A stretch of DNA of 64,000 nt from DASQFQ01 sp963811595 (GTDB lineage Bacteria > Actinomycetota > Thermoleophilia > Solirubrobacterales > Solirubrobacteraceae). Every line of letters begins with the position of its first letter. Positions within the stretch are counted from its first letter, which is position 1. The stretch spans positions 248,001 to 312,000 of the forward strand of contig CAWERW010000008.1 of NCBI GenBank assembly GCA_963811595.1. The letters run 5' to 3'. Positions 39,354-48,671 of the stretch are shown in pieces. The notes beneath the pieces are model-generated. The model was not told where the DNA came from. It searched no databases and was given only the letters and a program-made list of their open reading frames with translations. Made by a program: the position numbers and the translations under genes.

Positions 39354-40612
39354 TGAGATTCCTCGGTCGAGCCGGAGAGCGCGGTCGTCTCGGACTCGCC
39401 GCCGGTGATCGCCATCGCGACCTCCTCGAAGTAGCCGGCGCCCACCTCCTGCTGGTGCGAGACGGCGGTGAAGCCGTCCTCCTCGGAGGCGAACTCGCGC
39501 TCCTGCAGATCCGCGTAGGCGGTCATGCCGCTCTCGCGGTAGCCGCGCGCGAGCTCGAACATCGAGTGGTTGAGCGTGTGGAAGCCCGCCAGCGTGATGA
39601 ACTGGAAGCGGTAGCCCATCTCCCCCAGCTTCTGCTGGAACTCGGCGATCTCGCCGTCGTCGAGCTTGCCCTTCCAGTTGAAGGACGGCGAGCAGTTGTA
39701 GGCGAGCAGCTTGCCCGGGTGCTCGTCGTGGATCGCCTTGGCGAAGCGCTCGGCCTGCTCCATGTCGGGCTCGGAGGTCTCGCACCACACGAGGTCGGCG
39801 TAGGGCGCGTAGGCGACCCCGCGCGCGATCGCCTGCTCGATGCCGGCCTCGGAGCGGAAGAAGCCCTCCTCCGTGCGGTCGCCGGTGAGGAACTCGTGGT
39901 CGCGCTCGTCCGCGTCGGAGATGACCATGTCGGCGGCGTCGGCGTCCGTGCGCGCGACGATCAGCGTCGGCGTCCCGGAGACGTCGGCCGCGAGCCGCGC
40001 GGCGACGAGGTTGCGGATCGCCCACGAGGTCGGGAGCAGCACCTTGCCGCCCATGTGGCCGCACTTCTTCTCCGACGCGAGCTGGTCCTCGAAGTGCACC
40101 CCGGCGGTGCCGGCGGCGATCATCGCCTTCGTCAGCTCGAACACGTTGAGGTGGCCGCCGAAGCCCGCCTCGCCGTCGGCGACGATCGGGACGAACCAGT
40201 CGATGTCGTCCTTGCCCTCGGCGTGGTCGATCTGGTCGGCTCGCTGGAGCGCGGCGTTGATCCCGCGCACGACCTCGGGCACGGAGTTGACCGGGTAGAG
40301 GCCCTGATCGGGGTACATCTGGCGCGCCATGTTGGCGTCGGCGGCGACCTGCCAGCCGCTCAGGTAGATCGCCTCGAGCCCGGCGCGCACCTGCTGCACC
40401 GCCTGGTTGCCGGTGCTGGCGCCGAGCGCCGCGACGTAGTCGCGCTCGTGCAGCAGCTTCCACAGCTTCTCGGCGCCGTGGCGGGCGAGCGTGTGCTCGA
40501 CCGGCAGGCTCCCGCGGAGCTTCTCGACCTCCTCGGGCCCATACGGCCGCTCCACCCCCTCCCAGCGGTCGGCGTCGTCCGAATGAGTGGGGATGGGATC
40601 GGTAGTGGCCAT
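39347..40612 (-). CDS. aceA: Isocitrate lyase
   Basis: 421 residues. Splits isocitrate to succinate and glyoxylate, the entry of the glyoxylate bypass. Catalytic signature EKKCGHMGGKVL with Cys184; metal/substrate region VPIVADGEAGFGG and HFEDQLASEKK; NCSPSFNWKG is also typical. Malate synthase is not in the window. ATG at 40612. Confidence 0.97.
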   Translation of the reverse strand: MATTDPIPTHSDDADRWEGVERPYGPEEVEKLRGSLPVEHTLARHGAEKLWKLLHERDYVAALGASTGNQAVQQVRAGLEAIYLSGWQVAADANMARQMYPDQGLYPVNSVPEVVRGINAALQRADQIDHAEGKDDIDWFVPIVADGEAGFGGHLNVFELTKAMIAAGTAGVHFEDQLASEKKCGHMGGKVLLPTSWAIRNLVAARLAADVSGTPTLIVARTDADAADMVISDADERDHEFLTGDRTEEGFFRSEAGIEQAIARGVAYAPYADLVWCETSEPDMEQAERFAKAIHDEHPGKLLAYNCSPSFNWKGKLDDGEIAEFQQKLGEMGYRFQFITLAGFHTLNHSMFELARGYRESGMTAYADLQEREFASEEDGFTAVSHQQEVGAGYFEEVAMAITGGESETTALSGSTEESQF

Positions 40613-40634
40613 GAAGAGGCCCTACCCGGAATGC

Positions 40635-41707
40635 TCAGCGCAGGATCAGGTGAGAGTCGCCGAACTCGTGCCGGCGGTAGCCGGCGGCGAGCGCGGCGGC
40701 GTAGGAGCGCTCGATCAGCTCGCGCCCGCCGACCGCCTCGAGCATCAGCAGGTGGCTCGCGTCGGCGTCGTGCCAGCCGGTGATCAGCCCGTCGACGGCG
40801 CGGACCGGGCGGTCCGGCATGATCACGAGGCCCGTCCAGCCCTCGCCCGCCTCGACCCGCCCGCCAGGCGCCGCGACGGTCTCGAGCGCGCGCACGACGG
40901 TCGTGCCGACCGCGATCACGCGGCCGCCGGCGGCGCGGTGGGCGTTGACGCGCGTGGCGGTGATCGCGGGGACGCGGTAGCGCTCCGGGTAGGGCCGCTC
41001 GCCGCGCTCGAGCGAGCCGACGCCGGTGTGCAGCACGAGCGGCGCGACCTGCACGCCGCGGTCGAACAGGCCGTCGAGCACGCGCTGCGTGAACGGCCGC
41101 CCGGCGCTCGGCATCTCGGCGCTGCCGGGCTCGCCGGCGAAGATCGTCTGCAGCTCCTCGAGCGGCGGCACGTCGGCCAGGTGCGGGTAGGTGATGGGGC
41201 GGCCGTGGGCGGCGAGGTAGTCGTGCAGCGGCGCGGGCAGGTCGAGTGCGGCGATCCAGAGGCGGCCGGGCGACAGGTAGGGGGCGAGGAGCTCGGCGGC
41301 GGCGCCGTTCGGGCAGCGTCAGGCGGTCGCCGGCGCGGCCGTTGCGGTAGCGGGCGCCGTGGTGGCGCAGCTCGACGACCCAGCGTGGGTGGTCGGCGGA
41401 CGGCGTCGACTCCCCGCCCGGGGGTCGGCGACGGACTCCGTCCGCGGCCGACGAGTTCCCCGGGTCGGGGATCGCCGCCGCCGCCGGATGGGGCGTGGAC
41501 AGGTGGAGGGTCAGGTCGCCCGCGGGCAGCGCGGCCGGCAGCGTGGCCGACGTGTTCACGACGAGCAGGTCGCCCGGGCGCAGGTGGTTCGGCAGGCCGC
41601 GGAACGTGTCGTGGACCAGGCCGTGGTCGCGGGCGACCATGAGCCGCACCCCGTCGCGCTCCGTGGGTGGCGCGGTCGCCTCGTGCCTGGGCGCCGCTTG
41701 CGATCAC
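40635..41707 (-). pseudogene. queA: QueA-like SAM:tRNA ribosyltransferase-isomerase, frameshifted
   Basis: The N-terminal part (VRLMVARDHGLVHDTFRGLP, GDLLVVNTSATLPAALPAG) is in one frame up to GDRLTLP. One extra base near 41306-41311 shifts the rest: ELLAPYLSPGRLWIAALDLP, then PPLEELQTIFAGEPG, VIAVGTTVVRALETV and the end HLLMLEAVGGRELIERSY. The product would make epoxyqueuosine in tRNA. A further indel is needed near the start, as no ATG/GTG leads directly into HEATAPPTERDGVRLMVA. Decay or assembly error. Confidence 0.75.
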
Positions 41708-42368
41708 GCGCGCGCCTCGAGCAGCGCTCCCGCCTGGTAGCGGCCGCTCGGTAGGTCGCCCTCGATCAGGGCGAGCAGGCCGGGCACCCGCTCCTCCGGC
41801 GGCGGGCGGTCCGAGATGTCCTCGCCCGGGAACGCCTCCTGGTGCATCCGCGTGTTCATGTCGCCCGGGTCGACCGCAGTAGATCGCGGCGGTCCGGGTG
41901 CTCGGCGGCGAGGATCGCGCTCAGCTGCTCGAGTGCCGCCTTCGAGGAGCCGTAGCCGCCCCAGCCCTCGTAGGGCTCGACGGCGGCGTCGGAGGTGACG
42001 TTGAGGATGATCCGGGGCCGCGCGAGCTGGATCAGCGCCAGCGGCGCGAACACGTTGACGCGGTACACCTGCTCGAGCACGTCGAGCGGGTAGTCGGCGA
42101 GCGCCGGCTGCGGGCTCGGCCCGAGCAGCGACGCGTTGTTGACGAGCAGGTCGAGCTCGCCTCCCGCGGCCTCGACGAGCGCGCGCCGGTGGCCCGGATC
42201 GGAGATGTCCCCGGGGATGGGGGTGGCCCCGGGGAGGCCCGCGGCGGCAGCCTCGAGGGCGTCGCGGTCGCGGGCGTCGATCACGAGCCGCCAGCCGCGC
42301 TCGGCGAGGGCTCTGGAGAGCGCGAGCCCGAGGCCGCGGGAGGCGCCGGTGACGATGGCGGTCGGCAT
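41705..42368 (-). pseudogene. SDR-family oxidoreductase with frameshifted C-terminus
   Basis: Rossmann motif TGASRGLG, NNASLLGPSP, and Tyr-x-x-x-Lys in YGSSKAALEQL are intact from ATG at 42368. After AAEHPDRR the frame breaks. Two single-base insertions near 41,875-41,890 would restore IYAVDPGDMNTRMHQEAFPG and the C-terminus PPPEERVPGLLALIEGDLPS. Beyond LLEAR no in-frame stop occurs before queA, so a third indel is implied. Confidence 0.72.
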
Positions 42369-42417
42369 GCCACGCAAGCTAGGCGCCCGCGGGCCTCCCC
42401 ACCATCGGGAATCAGTC

Positions 42418-43062
42418 CTAGGACCCCGGGCCGACGATCCCCTCGCGCACCGCGTAGAGCGCCGCCTGGGTGCGGTCCGACAGCCCGAGCTTGGCCAGCA
42501 CGTGCGACACGTGGGTCTTGACCGTCTTCTCCGCCACGCCGAGCTCGAGCGCGATCCGCTTGTTCGAGCGCCCGCGGGCGATCAGCTTCAGCACCTCGAG
42601 CTCGCGCGGGGTCAGCTCGTCGGCCGAGCCGCCGCGGCCGCCGCCGTGCGCGAACTCGTCGACCAGCCGCGCCGCGACCGCCGGTGAGAGCGGCGACTGG
42701 CCGGCGTGCGCGGTGCGGATCGAGCGCACGAGCTCGGCCGGCTCGACGTCCTTGAGCAGGTAGCCGGTCGCGCCGCCGCGCAGCGCGGTGAACACGCGCT
42801 CGTCCTCCCCGAAGCTGGTGAGGACGATCACGCGCGCCGCCGGCGCGGCCTCGCGCAGCCGCGGCAGCGCGGCGACGCCGTCGAGCACCGGCATGACCAG
42901 GTCGAGCAGGACGATGTCGGGCGCGTGCTCGCGCGCCGCGGCGATCGCCTCCTCGCCGTCCGCCGCCTCGCCGACCACCTCGATGTCGTCCTGGAGGTCG
43001 AGGAACGTGCGCAGCCCCTGGCGCACGACGGCGTGGTCGTCGGCGATCACGACGCGGATCAC
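42418..43062 (-). CDS. NarL/LuxR-family response regulator
   Basis: 214 residues. Receiver domain with acidic pair Asp8-Asp9, phosphoacceptor Asp54 (IVLLDLVMP), and Lys in GYLLKDV (~105). Then a LuxR helix-turn-helix (LTPRELEVLKLIARGRSNKR, ...VAEKTVKTHVSHVL). GTG at 43062 overlaps the kinase stop (GTGA). It is the output of the kinase encoded just upstream. Confidence 0.95.
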   Translation of the reverse strand: MIRVVIADDHAVVRQGLRTFLDLQDDIEVVGEAADGEEAIAAAREHAPDIVLLDLVMPVLDGVAALPRLREAAPAARVIVLTSFGEDERVFTALRGGATGYLLKDVEPAELVRSIRTAHAGQSPLSPAVAARLVDEFAHGGGRGGSADELTPRELEVLKLIARGRSNKRIALELGVAEKTVKTHVSHVLAKLGLSDRTQAALYAVREGIVGPGS

Positions 43063-44183
43063 GCCGCCAGCTCCAGTCGCACGCACGTCCCCTTCCCCAG
43101 CGACGACTCGATCGCGAGCGTGCCGCCGAGCTCCTCGGCTCGCTCCTCCATCGAGGTCAGCCCCAGCCGCCGGCCGCGCACGGCGCGCCGCGCCGGGTCG
43201 AAGCCGCGGCCGTCGTCGGCCACCGACAGCACGAGGCCGCCGTTGCCGGCCTCGAGCCGCACCTCGATGTGCTCGGCCTCGGCGTGGCGCAGCGCATTCT
43301 GCAGCGCCTCCTGGGCGATCCGGAACACCTGCGCCGCGCTCGCGCCCGGCAGCCGCGGCGGGTCGGCGACCGCGAGCTCGATCGGCCGGCCGGAGACGCG
43401 CCGGAGCACGTCGACGTGCTTGCGCAGCACGCTCGCGAGCCCTTCGGCCTCGAGCGACGCCGGCCGCAGCTCGAACACGACCGCGCGCAGCTCCTCCATC
43501 GCCCCGCGCGCGAGCTCGCGCACCCGCTCGAGCTCGCCGGCCGCCGCCGCCGGGTCGCGCCCGAGCAGCGTCTCCGCCGACTCGACCGCGAGCGTGACGC
43601 CGAACAGGCGCTGCGTGACGTTGTCGTGCAGCTCGCGCGCGAGGCGGTTGCGCTCCTCCACGATCGACAGCTCGCGGCTGCGCTCGTTCAGCCGCGCGTT
43701 CTCGATCGCGATCGCCGCGTGGGCGGCGAGCAGCCCGATCAGCCGCTCGTCCTCGTCGGAGAACGCCGGCGCGTCCTCCTTGTCGGTCAGGTAGACCGCG
43801 CCGATCACGCGGCCCCGCGCGACGACCGGGACGCCGAGGAACGAGCGCATGTCGGGGTGAGCGGACGGCCACCAGCCGCGGAAGCGCGAGTCGCGGTGGA
43901 TGTCGTCGATGCGGTACGGCTCGGGCGACTCGAGCATCGCGCCGAGCAGCCCGTGCGTGCGCGGCAGCGGCCCCATCGCCTCGATCAGCGCCTCGCTCAT
44001 GCCCGACGTGATGAAGCGCGAGAACGCCCCCTCGCCGTCCGGCACCCCCAGCGCGGCGTAGCGCGCTCCGCCGAGCTCGCGCGCGGCGTGGACGAGTCGC
44101 TGCAGCACCGGCTCGACTTCACGCTCGGACGCCATCGCCAGCACGACGTCGGAGAGCGCGCGGAAGGCCGGGGACTCGGTCAC
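43059..44183 (-). CDS. GAF-domain sensor histidine kinase (DevS/NarX type)
   Basis: 374 residues, no membrane helices. GAF domain ~20-160 (FLGVPVVARGRVIGAVYLTDK), HisKA_3 with His186 in EERNRLARELHDNVTQ, and HATPase with DDGRGFDP and GLTSMEERAEELGG. It phosphorylates the adjacent NarL-type regulator. The GAF domain may sense redox, a gas or a small molecule; no heme-ligand claim is made. GTG at 44183 overlaps the nitroreductase stop. Confidence 0.94.
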   Translation of the reverse strand: MTESPAFRALSDVVLAMASEREVEPVLQRLVHAARELGGARYAALGVPDGEGAFSRFITSGMSEALIEAMGPLPRTHGLLGAMLESPEPYRIDDIHRDSRFRGWWPSAHPDMRSFLGVPVVARGRVIGAVYLTDKEDAPAFSDEDERLIGLLAAHAAIAIENARLNERSRELSIVEERNRLARELHDNVTQRLFGVTLAVESAETLLGRDPAAAAGELERVRELARGAMEELRAVVFELRPASLEAEGLASVLRKHVDVLRRVSGRPIELAVADPPRLPGASAAQVFRIAQEALQNALRHAEAEHIEVRLEAGNGGLVLSVADDGRGFDPARRAVRGRRLGLTSMEERAEELGGTLAIESSLGKGTCVRLELAA

Positions 44184-44677
44184 TGGCGCTGCAGGACGAA
44201 GACCGAGATCCGCCGCGGCGCGGCGCGCTTGGCGTACGTGGTGAAGCCGGGGTAGGTGCGCAGCGCCTCCTGCCAGATCTGCTCGCGGCGCTCGTCCTCC
44301 ACCTCGACGGCCCGGAACGCCCAGCGCTCGCCCTTGACGGCCACCCGGCCCGCCGGGTTCGCCCGCAGGTTGTGGCGCCAAGCCGGGTGCTTGGGCTTGC
44401 CGTAGTTGGAGCCGATCAGCGCCAGCCCGTACTCCGTCGGCATCCCGAGCAGAGGAACGATGTGGGGCTTGCCGGTGCGCGCGCCGACCGTCGTGACCAT
44501 CGCCACCGGCAGCGCGCTGAGCGCGCTCGAGAGCATCCACCGCTCGCGGCTGACGCGGAACGTGAGCCGGTCGAGCCGGTCGAGCATGCGCGCGAAGACC
44601 CACGAGCCCGGCCCGCTGGCCGCGAAGCGGCGCACCGCGCGCTGCAACGGGTTCGCCTCGTCCCAGCGGCGGCTCAT
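44180..44677 (-). CDS. Deazaflavin (F420)-dependent nitroreductase-family protein
   Basis: 165 residues. The DDN fold is shown by TTVGARTGKPHIVPLLGMP, LALIGSNYGKPKHPAWRHNL, and RANPAGRVAVKGE. These proteins reduce diverse compounds with F420H2. ATG at 44677 overlaps the lipase stop (ATGA), and the gene is the second in a lipase-DDN-kinase-regulator run. Confidence 0.88.
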   Translation of the reverse strand: MSRRWDEANPLQRAVRRFAASGPGSWVFARMLDRLDRLTFRVSRERWMLSSALSALPVAMVTTVGARTGKPHIVPLLGMPTEYGLALIGSNYGKPKHPAWRHNLRANPAGRVAVKGERWAFRAVEVEDERREQIWQEALRTYPGFTTYAKRAAPRRISVFVLQRQ

Positions 44678-45810
44678 GGGCGCAGGCGGCTCCGCACGTA
44701 CTTCGTGGCGTCGCGCGCCGACCGCGCGTCGGTGACCACCCCGCCGTGGTCGACGCCCTCGTAGGTCCGGTACGTCACCGGCACGCGGCGCTTGCGGTAG
44801 TCCGCCACCAGCGGATCGGTGAACGCCTTGAACACCGTGTTGTCGGCCGTCCCCTGCTGGACCCGCACGGGGGTGCGGATCGTCAGCTCCTCGGGGTCGT
44901 TGTCCGCCAGCGCGCCGAGCACGGCGCCCGTGGGGACGTCGGGGCGGATGAGGCCCGCGGGGGCCAGCGCGCCGAACGAGCCCGGGCCGACCAGCGGTCC
45001 GATGCACTCGGTGAGCGTGCGCGGGTAGAGCGCCGCGGCGCGCTCGGTCAGCCCCAGCGAGACCCCGAGGTCGGGGCGCGCGACGTCGACGCCGCGCAGG
45101 ATCAGCGCGACGAGGCCGCTGAGCGGGCTGGGCTGGGTGAAGCTCGACAGCGCGCCGCCCTGCTCGCCGAGGTGCGAGGCGGGCGCGAACGCGACCGTGC
45201 CGCGCAGGCGCAGCTCGGGCGTGTGGCGGGGCGCGAGCGACGCCGCCCACAGCGCGGCGTGGCCGCCCTGCGAGTGCCCGGCGATCAGGAAGCGGCGGCC
45301 GAGCCGCGGGTCGAGCTTGCGCGCGGCGCGCACGGCGTCGAGCACCGAGCGCCCCTCCGAGCGCCCGATCAGGTACGGGTGCTCGCCCGGCGTGCCGAGC
45401 CCCTCGTAGTCGGTGCGCACGATCGCGTACCCGGCCCTCCGCCAGCGCTCGAGCAGCGCCGGCGCGGAGCCGCCGCCCCCGCGCGAGGGCGCGCAGCGGT
45501 CGGCGATGCCGGTCGTGCCGTGCGCCCACGAGATCACCGGCCACCCGCCCCTCGGCGCGCGGCCCTTCGGCACCGCCACGGTGCCCGACACCGCGACCGG
45601 CTTGCCGGTCACGCCGGTCGAGCGGTACAGCAGCAGCCGCTCGCGACCCGCCTTGCGCGCCCAGATCGGCGCGCCGTGCGCGCCGGAAGGCAGCGGCGCG
45701 GGCGGCGTGTAGAACGCGGCCCCGCTCGGCCCCTTGCGGACCTTCGACTCCGCCGCCGCAGGCAGCGCGGCGAGCAGGAGCACACAGAGCGCGAACGCGA
45801 GTCTTGGCAT
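44674..45810 (-). CDS. Secreted alpha/beta-hydrolase, secretory lipase type
   Basis: 378 residues. Signal peptide with likely cut after LLLAALPAAA (~20). Nucleophile Ser180 in AGHSQGGHAAL, oxyanion region SWAHGTTG, catalytic Asp/His likely in NTVFKAFTDP and GVDHGGVV. Similar to LIP-family secreted lipases that act on triacylglycerols. First gene of the four-gene minus-strand run. Confidence 0.87.
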   Translation of the reverse strand: MPRLAFALCVLLLAALPAAAESKVRKGPSGAAFYTPPAPLPSGAHGAPIWARKAGRERLLLYRSTGVTGKPVAVSGTVAVPKGRAPRGGWPVISWAHGTTGIADRCAPSRGGGGSAPALLERWRRAGYAIVRTDYEGLGTPGEHPYLIGRSEGRSVLDAVRAARKLDPRLGRRFLIAGHSQGGHAALWAASLAPRHTPELRLRGTVAFAPASHLGEQGGALSSFTQPSPLSGLVALILRGVDVARPDLGVSLGLTERAAALYPRTLTECIGPLVGPGSFGALAPAGLIRPDVPTGAVLGALADNDPEELTIRTPVRVQQGTADNTVFKAFTDPLVADYRKRRVPVTYRTYEGVDHGGVVTDARSARDATKYVRSRLRP

Positions 45811-45861
45811 CGCCCGACCCTAGCCGAGGGCCGCCGCGCCCCCCTCATCTAGGCTCATCCG

Positions 45862-46581
45862 GTGCGGCTCCTCTCCGTCCAGCACCCGAAGTCCGACGAA
45901 CCCGGCGTCTTCGGCCCTGCCGCCCGCGCGGCGGGCCACGTCTACGACGAGTGGTGCCCGGGGCTCGGCGAGGCGCCGCCCGGCGACCCCGCGGGCTACG
46001 ACGCGCTGCTCGTCATGGGCGGCGAGCAGAACGTCGCCGACGCCCCGTCGCTGCGCTACCTGCAGGACGAGATCGCGCTGATCGCGGCCGCGCTCGAGCG
46101 CGGCCAGCCCGTGCTCGGCGTCTGCCTCGGCGCGCAGCTGCTCGTGGCGGCCGCCGGCGGCGAGGTCGTGCGCGTGCGCTACCCGGAGATCGGCTGGCAC
46201 CACGTCGAGGCGCTGCCGGCGGCGGCGGACGACCCGCTGTTCGGCGCGCTGCCGGAGCGCTTCGAGCCCTACTGCTGGCACTCCTACGGCGTCGAGCTGC
46301 CCGACGGCGCGGAGCCGCTGCTGCGCTCGGACATCTGCATCCACGGCTTCCGGATCGGCGAGCGCGCGTGGGGAGTGCAGTTCCACCCCGAGGTCACGCG
46401 CCCGATCCTGCTGCGCTGGTTCGCCACCTTCCGCGACGACCCCGACGCGGTCGACATCGGCTTCGACCCGCGGGCCGCGGAGGCGGAGCTCGACGGGCGG
46501 CTCGCTCCCTCGGCGGCGCTCGGCCACGCGCTGCTCGGCGCCTTCACGGCCGCCGCCGCCGGCACTACAGCTCGACCCTGA
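45862..46581 (+). CDS. Class I glutamine amidotransferase (GMP synthase-like)
   Basis: 239 residues. Catalytic triad visible: Cys in VLGVCLGAQLL (~94), His and Glu in GVQFHPEVT (~176-180). Stand-alone GATase of the type that hydrolyses gamma-glutamyl compounds or serves an unlinked synthase. GTG at 45862. The last 17 bases overlap the convergent tryptophan dioxygenase gene. Confidence 0.87.
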   Translation: MRLLSVQHPKSDEPGVFGPAARAAGHVYDEWCPGLGEAPPGDPAGYDALLVMGGEQNVADAPSLRYLQDEIALIAAALERGQPVLGVCLGAQLLVAAAGGEVVRVRYPEIGWHHVEALPAAADDPLFGALPERFEPYCWHSYGVELPDGAEPLLRSDICIHGFRIGERAWGVQFHPEVTRPILLRWFATFRDDPDAVDIGFDPRAAEAELDGRLAPSAALGHALLGAFTAAAAGTTARP

Positions 46582-47272
46582 CCGCCCACAGCTCGTCGAA
46601 GAAGCGCTTGTCGACGGTGCCGCGCAGGTACTCGACGCCGCGCGAGCCGCCGGTGCCCGGGCGGCTGCCGATCTCGCGCGCCGCCATCAGCGTGTGGTGG
46701 AAGCGCCAGCGCTGCACGGTCTCGTCGTGGTCGACGAGCAGCTCGCAGATCTCGTGACGCACGGCGCGCAGCGGGTCGTCGGCGTGGTCGCGATAGAGGT
46801 CGGCGAGCGCGGCGATCCGCTCGTCGCGGTGCTCGTGGCCGGCCGGCAGCCCCGCGCCGGCGCAGAACGCCTCATACAGCGCGGGCGTGGCCTGCTCGAT
46901 CTCGCGGAACTGGCGCGACTGGAAGCCCGAGGCGGGCGCGAGCGGGTCGCGGAACTCGAGGAAGCCCTCGGGTCCCATCGTCTCGAGCACGTCGAGCTGG
47001 GAGAGCAGCAGGCGATCGATCGCCACCATGCGCTTGAGCTGCGTCAGCGCGGCCTGGGGGCGGCCGGCGCGCAGCTCGGCCTCGGCCCGCGCCATCTCGT
47101 GGAGCATGAGCTTGAACCACAGCTCGTAGGCCTGGTGAACGATGATGAACAGCAGCTCGTCGTGCGCCTCGGGGGTGATCGGGCGCTGGAGCTCCAGCAG
47201 GTCGTCGATGAACAGATAGGCGGCGTACTCGGTGCCGCCTGCCGGCTCGGGGCCTGGGCTACTGCTCTCCAT
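46565..47272 (-). CDS. kynA: Tryptophan 2,3-dioxygenase
   Basis: 235 residues, heme enzyme that opens the indole ring to N-formylkynurenine. Family motifs: FIIVHQAYELWFKLMLHEM with His46, ASGFQSRQFREIE (114-126), the heme-proximal His in RWRFHHTLMAAREIG (~192/193) and GTGGSRGVEYL. Shorter than the usual ~280 but keeps both ends. ATG at 47272 overlaps the RNase H gene by 14 bases. No other kynurenine genes are nearby. Confidence 0.93.
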   Translation of the reverse strand: MESSSPGPEPAGGTEYAAYLFIDDLLELQRPITPEAHDELLFIIVHQAYELWFKLMLHEMARAEAELRAGRPQAALTQLKRMVAIDRLLLSQLDVLETMGPEGFLEFRDPLAPASGFQSRQFREIEQATPALYEAFCAGAGLPAGHEHRDERIAALADLYRDHADDPLRAVRHEICELLVDHDETVQRWRFHHTLMAAREIGSRPGTGGSRGVEYLRGTVDKRFFDELWAVRVEL

Positions 47273-47660
47273 CCAGCGCCTGGTTTACCAGGGCGTCGGC
47301 CTCGGCGTTCTGCGCCCGCGGCACGGGCCGTACCGACCAGCGGTCGAAATGCCGCAGCGCGGCCAGCGCCTCGGCGTGCAGCGGCTTCATGTCGGGGTGC
47401 TTGACCTTGTAGCGGCCGTTGACCTGGTGGGCGATCAGCTCGGAGTCGTTGACGACCTCGACCTCGGTCGCGCCGAGCGCCTGCGCGCGCTCGAGCCCGA
47501 GCAGCAGCCCGCGGTACTCCGCGACGTTGTTGGTCACGCGCCCGAGCGTCACCGCGGCCTCGTCGACGACGTCGCCGTCCGGCGTGCTGAGCACGGCCGC
47601 CGCGGCACCCGGACCCGGGTTGCCACGCGAGCCGCCGTCCACGTGGACGACGAGCTTCAC
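47259..47660 (-). CDS. Ribonuclease H-family protein
   Basis: 133 residues. Type 1 RNase H active-site acids: Asp8 (HVDGGSRGNPG), Glu48 (NNVAEYRG), Asp72 (VVNDSELI), Asp122 (NAEADALVN). It degrades RNA in RNA:DNA hybrids. The GTG at 47660 follows the upstream stop directly. Confidence 0.93.
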   Translation of the reverse strand: MKLVVHVDGGSRGNPGPGAAAAVLSTPDGDVVDEAAVTLGRVTNNVAEYRGLLLGLERAQALGATEVEVVNDSELIAHQVNGRYKVKHPDMKPLHAEALAALRHFDRWSVRPVPRAQNAEADALVNQALDGEQ

Positions 47661-47885
47661 TCAGGCTTCGACGTCAGCGGCGATCGGCGGGAACTCGCCC
47701 GCGACCCGCGCGCGGCGGCGATCGCGGATCTCGCGCTTGCCGCCGGCCGTGCCGGCCGCATGGTCCCGGCGCTCGCTCTTCCGGCGATCGATGATCACCG
47801 TGACGTTGGGATCGTCTTCGTAGTACGCCGCGAGCTGGTCATACAGCTCCGGCGCAAGGGGTTCGGGGACGACGCAGAAGATCAC
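47661..47885 (-). CDS. Small conserved hypothetical protein (VTVIIDRR type)
   Basis: 74 residues. Starts MIFCVVPEPLAPELYDQLAA; a middle VTVIIDRRKSERR is the recurring signature of short actinobacterial proteins of this kind. Basic C-terminal half. GTG at 47885, directly upstream of the RNase H gene. Function unknown. Confidence 0.7.
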   Translation of the reverse strand: MIFCVVPEPLAPELYDQLAAYYEDDPNVTVIIDRRKSERRDHAAGTAGGKREIRDRRRARVAGEFPPIAADVEA

Positions 47886-47939
47886 GACGCGAACACTACC
47901 CGTAGCAATTTGTCTGTCACTCGACCATCCGTTGAGTTG

Positions 47940-48644
47940 TCATTCGGCGGCGGCAAGGTGCAGTCCTCCCCGTTCGTCCGCTGCGGCGTTGACGAGCTGC
48001 TCGTCGGCATCGAGCTCGGAGAGCTCCGCGCCCTGCGCAACCTGGCGCACGCCGCCGGCTTCGTCGGACAGGTCGATCTCGAAGCGATACCAGCTGAGCT
48101 CCCACATCACGGCGATCCCGACGACGCTCGGACGGTCAGGGAGCGGACGCGCGGACACCGCCGGAGCGCCCAGCGAGCGGGCGATCCCGCCGACCGTGCG
48201 GGTGTGCTCGGAGCCGTTGAAGACCTCGAGCGCGCGCTCGACCTTGAGCTCGGCGTTGGTCGGCACGGCGCGGACGTGGCGCGGGCGGCGCGGCAGGTCC
48301 GGCGGCGGAGCGGTCTCGCGCGCGGGCTCGCGCGCCTCGGAGAGCGCCTCCTCGTCGGCCGCCGCCTCGTCGGCGACCTCGCGCGCACGCTCGCGGCGCG
48401 AGCGCAGCTTCTCCAGGAAGCCGCGGCCGCGCTCCTGGCGCGACGTGCGCAGCGTCAGCTCGTCGCCGCCGTCCTCCCGGATCCAGCCCTCGTGCTGGGC
48501 GCGCGTGGTGCAGAGCTCGCAGACCTGGCGGCGCTCGCCGCCCGCGAGATAGGACTCCGCGCGCTCGCCACGCAGCAGCGTGCGACCGCAGACGTCGCAG
48601 GAGATATCGACCTGATTCGTGCGAATGTCACGCGTGCTCGCCAC
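47940..48644 (-). CDS. Zinc-ribbon hypothetical protein
   Basis: 234 residues. Two Cys-x-x-Cys pairs near the N-terminus (CDVCG at ~16-20, CELCT at ~42-46) form a treble-clef or ribbon. A charged helical middle (GFLEKLRSRRERAREVADEA) and a C-terminal domain (VERALEVFNGSEHTRTVGGI, MWELSWYRFEIDL) follow. No known family is recognised. GTG at 48644. Confidence 0.72.
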   Translation of the reverse strand: MASTRDIRTNQVDISCDVCGRTLLRGERAESYLAGGERRQVCELCTTRAQHEGWIREDGGDELTLRTSRQERGRGFLEKLRSRRERAREVADEAAADEEALSEAREPARETAPPPDLPRRPRHVRAVPTNAELKVERALEVFNGSEHTRTVGGIARSLGAPAVSARPLPDRPSVVGIAVMWELSWYRFEIDLSDEAGGVRQVAQGAELSELDADEQLVNAAADERGGLHLAAAE

Positions 48645-48671
48645 CGCGTGGCGAGCGTAGCAACGGGGCCG

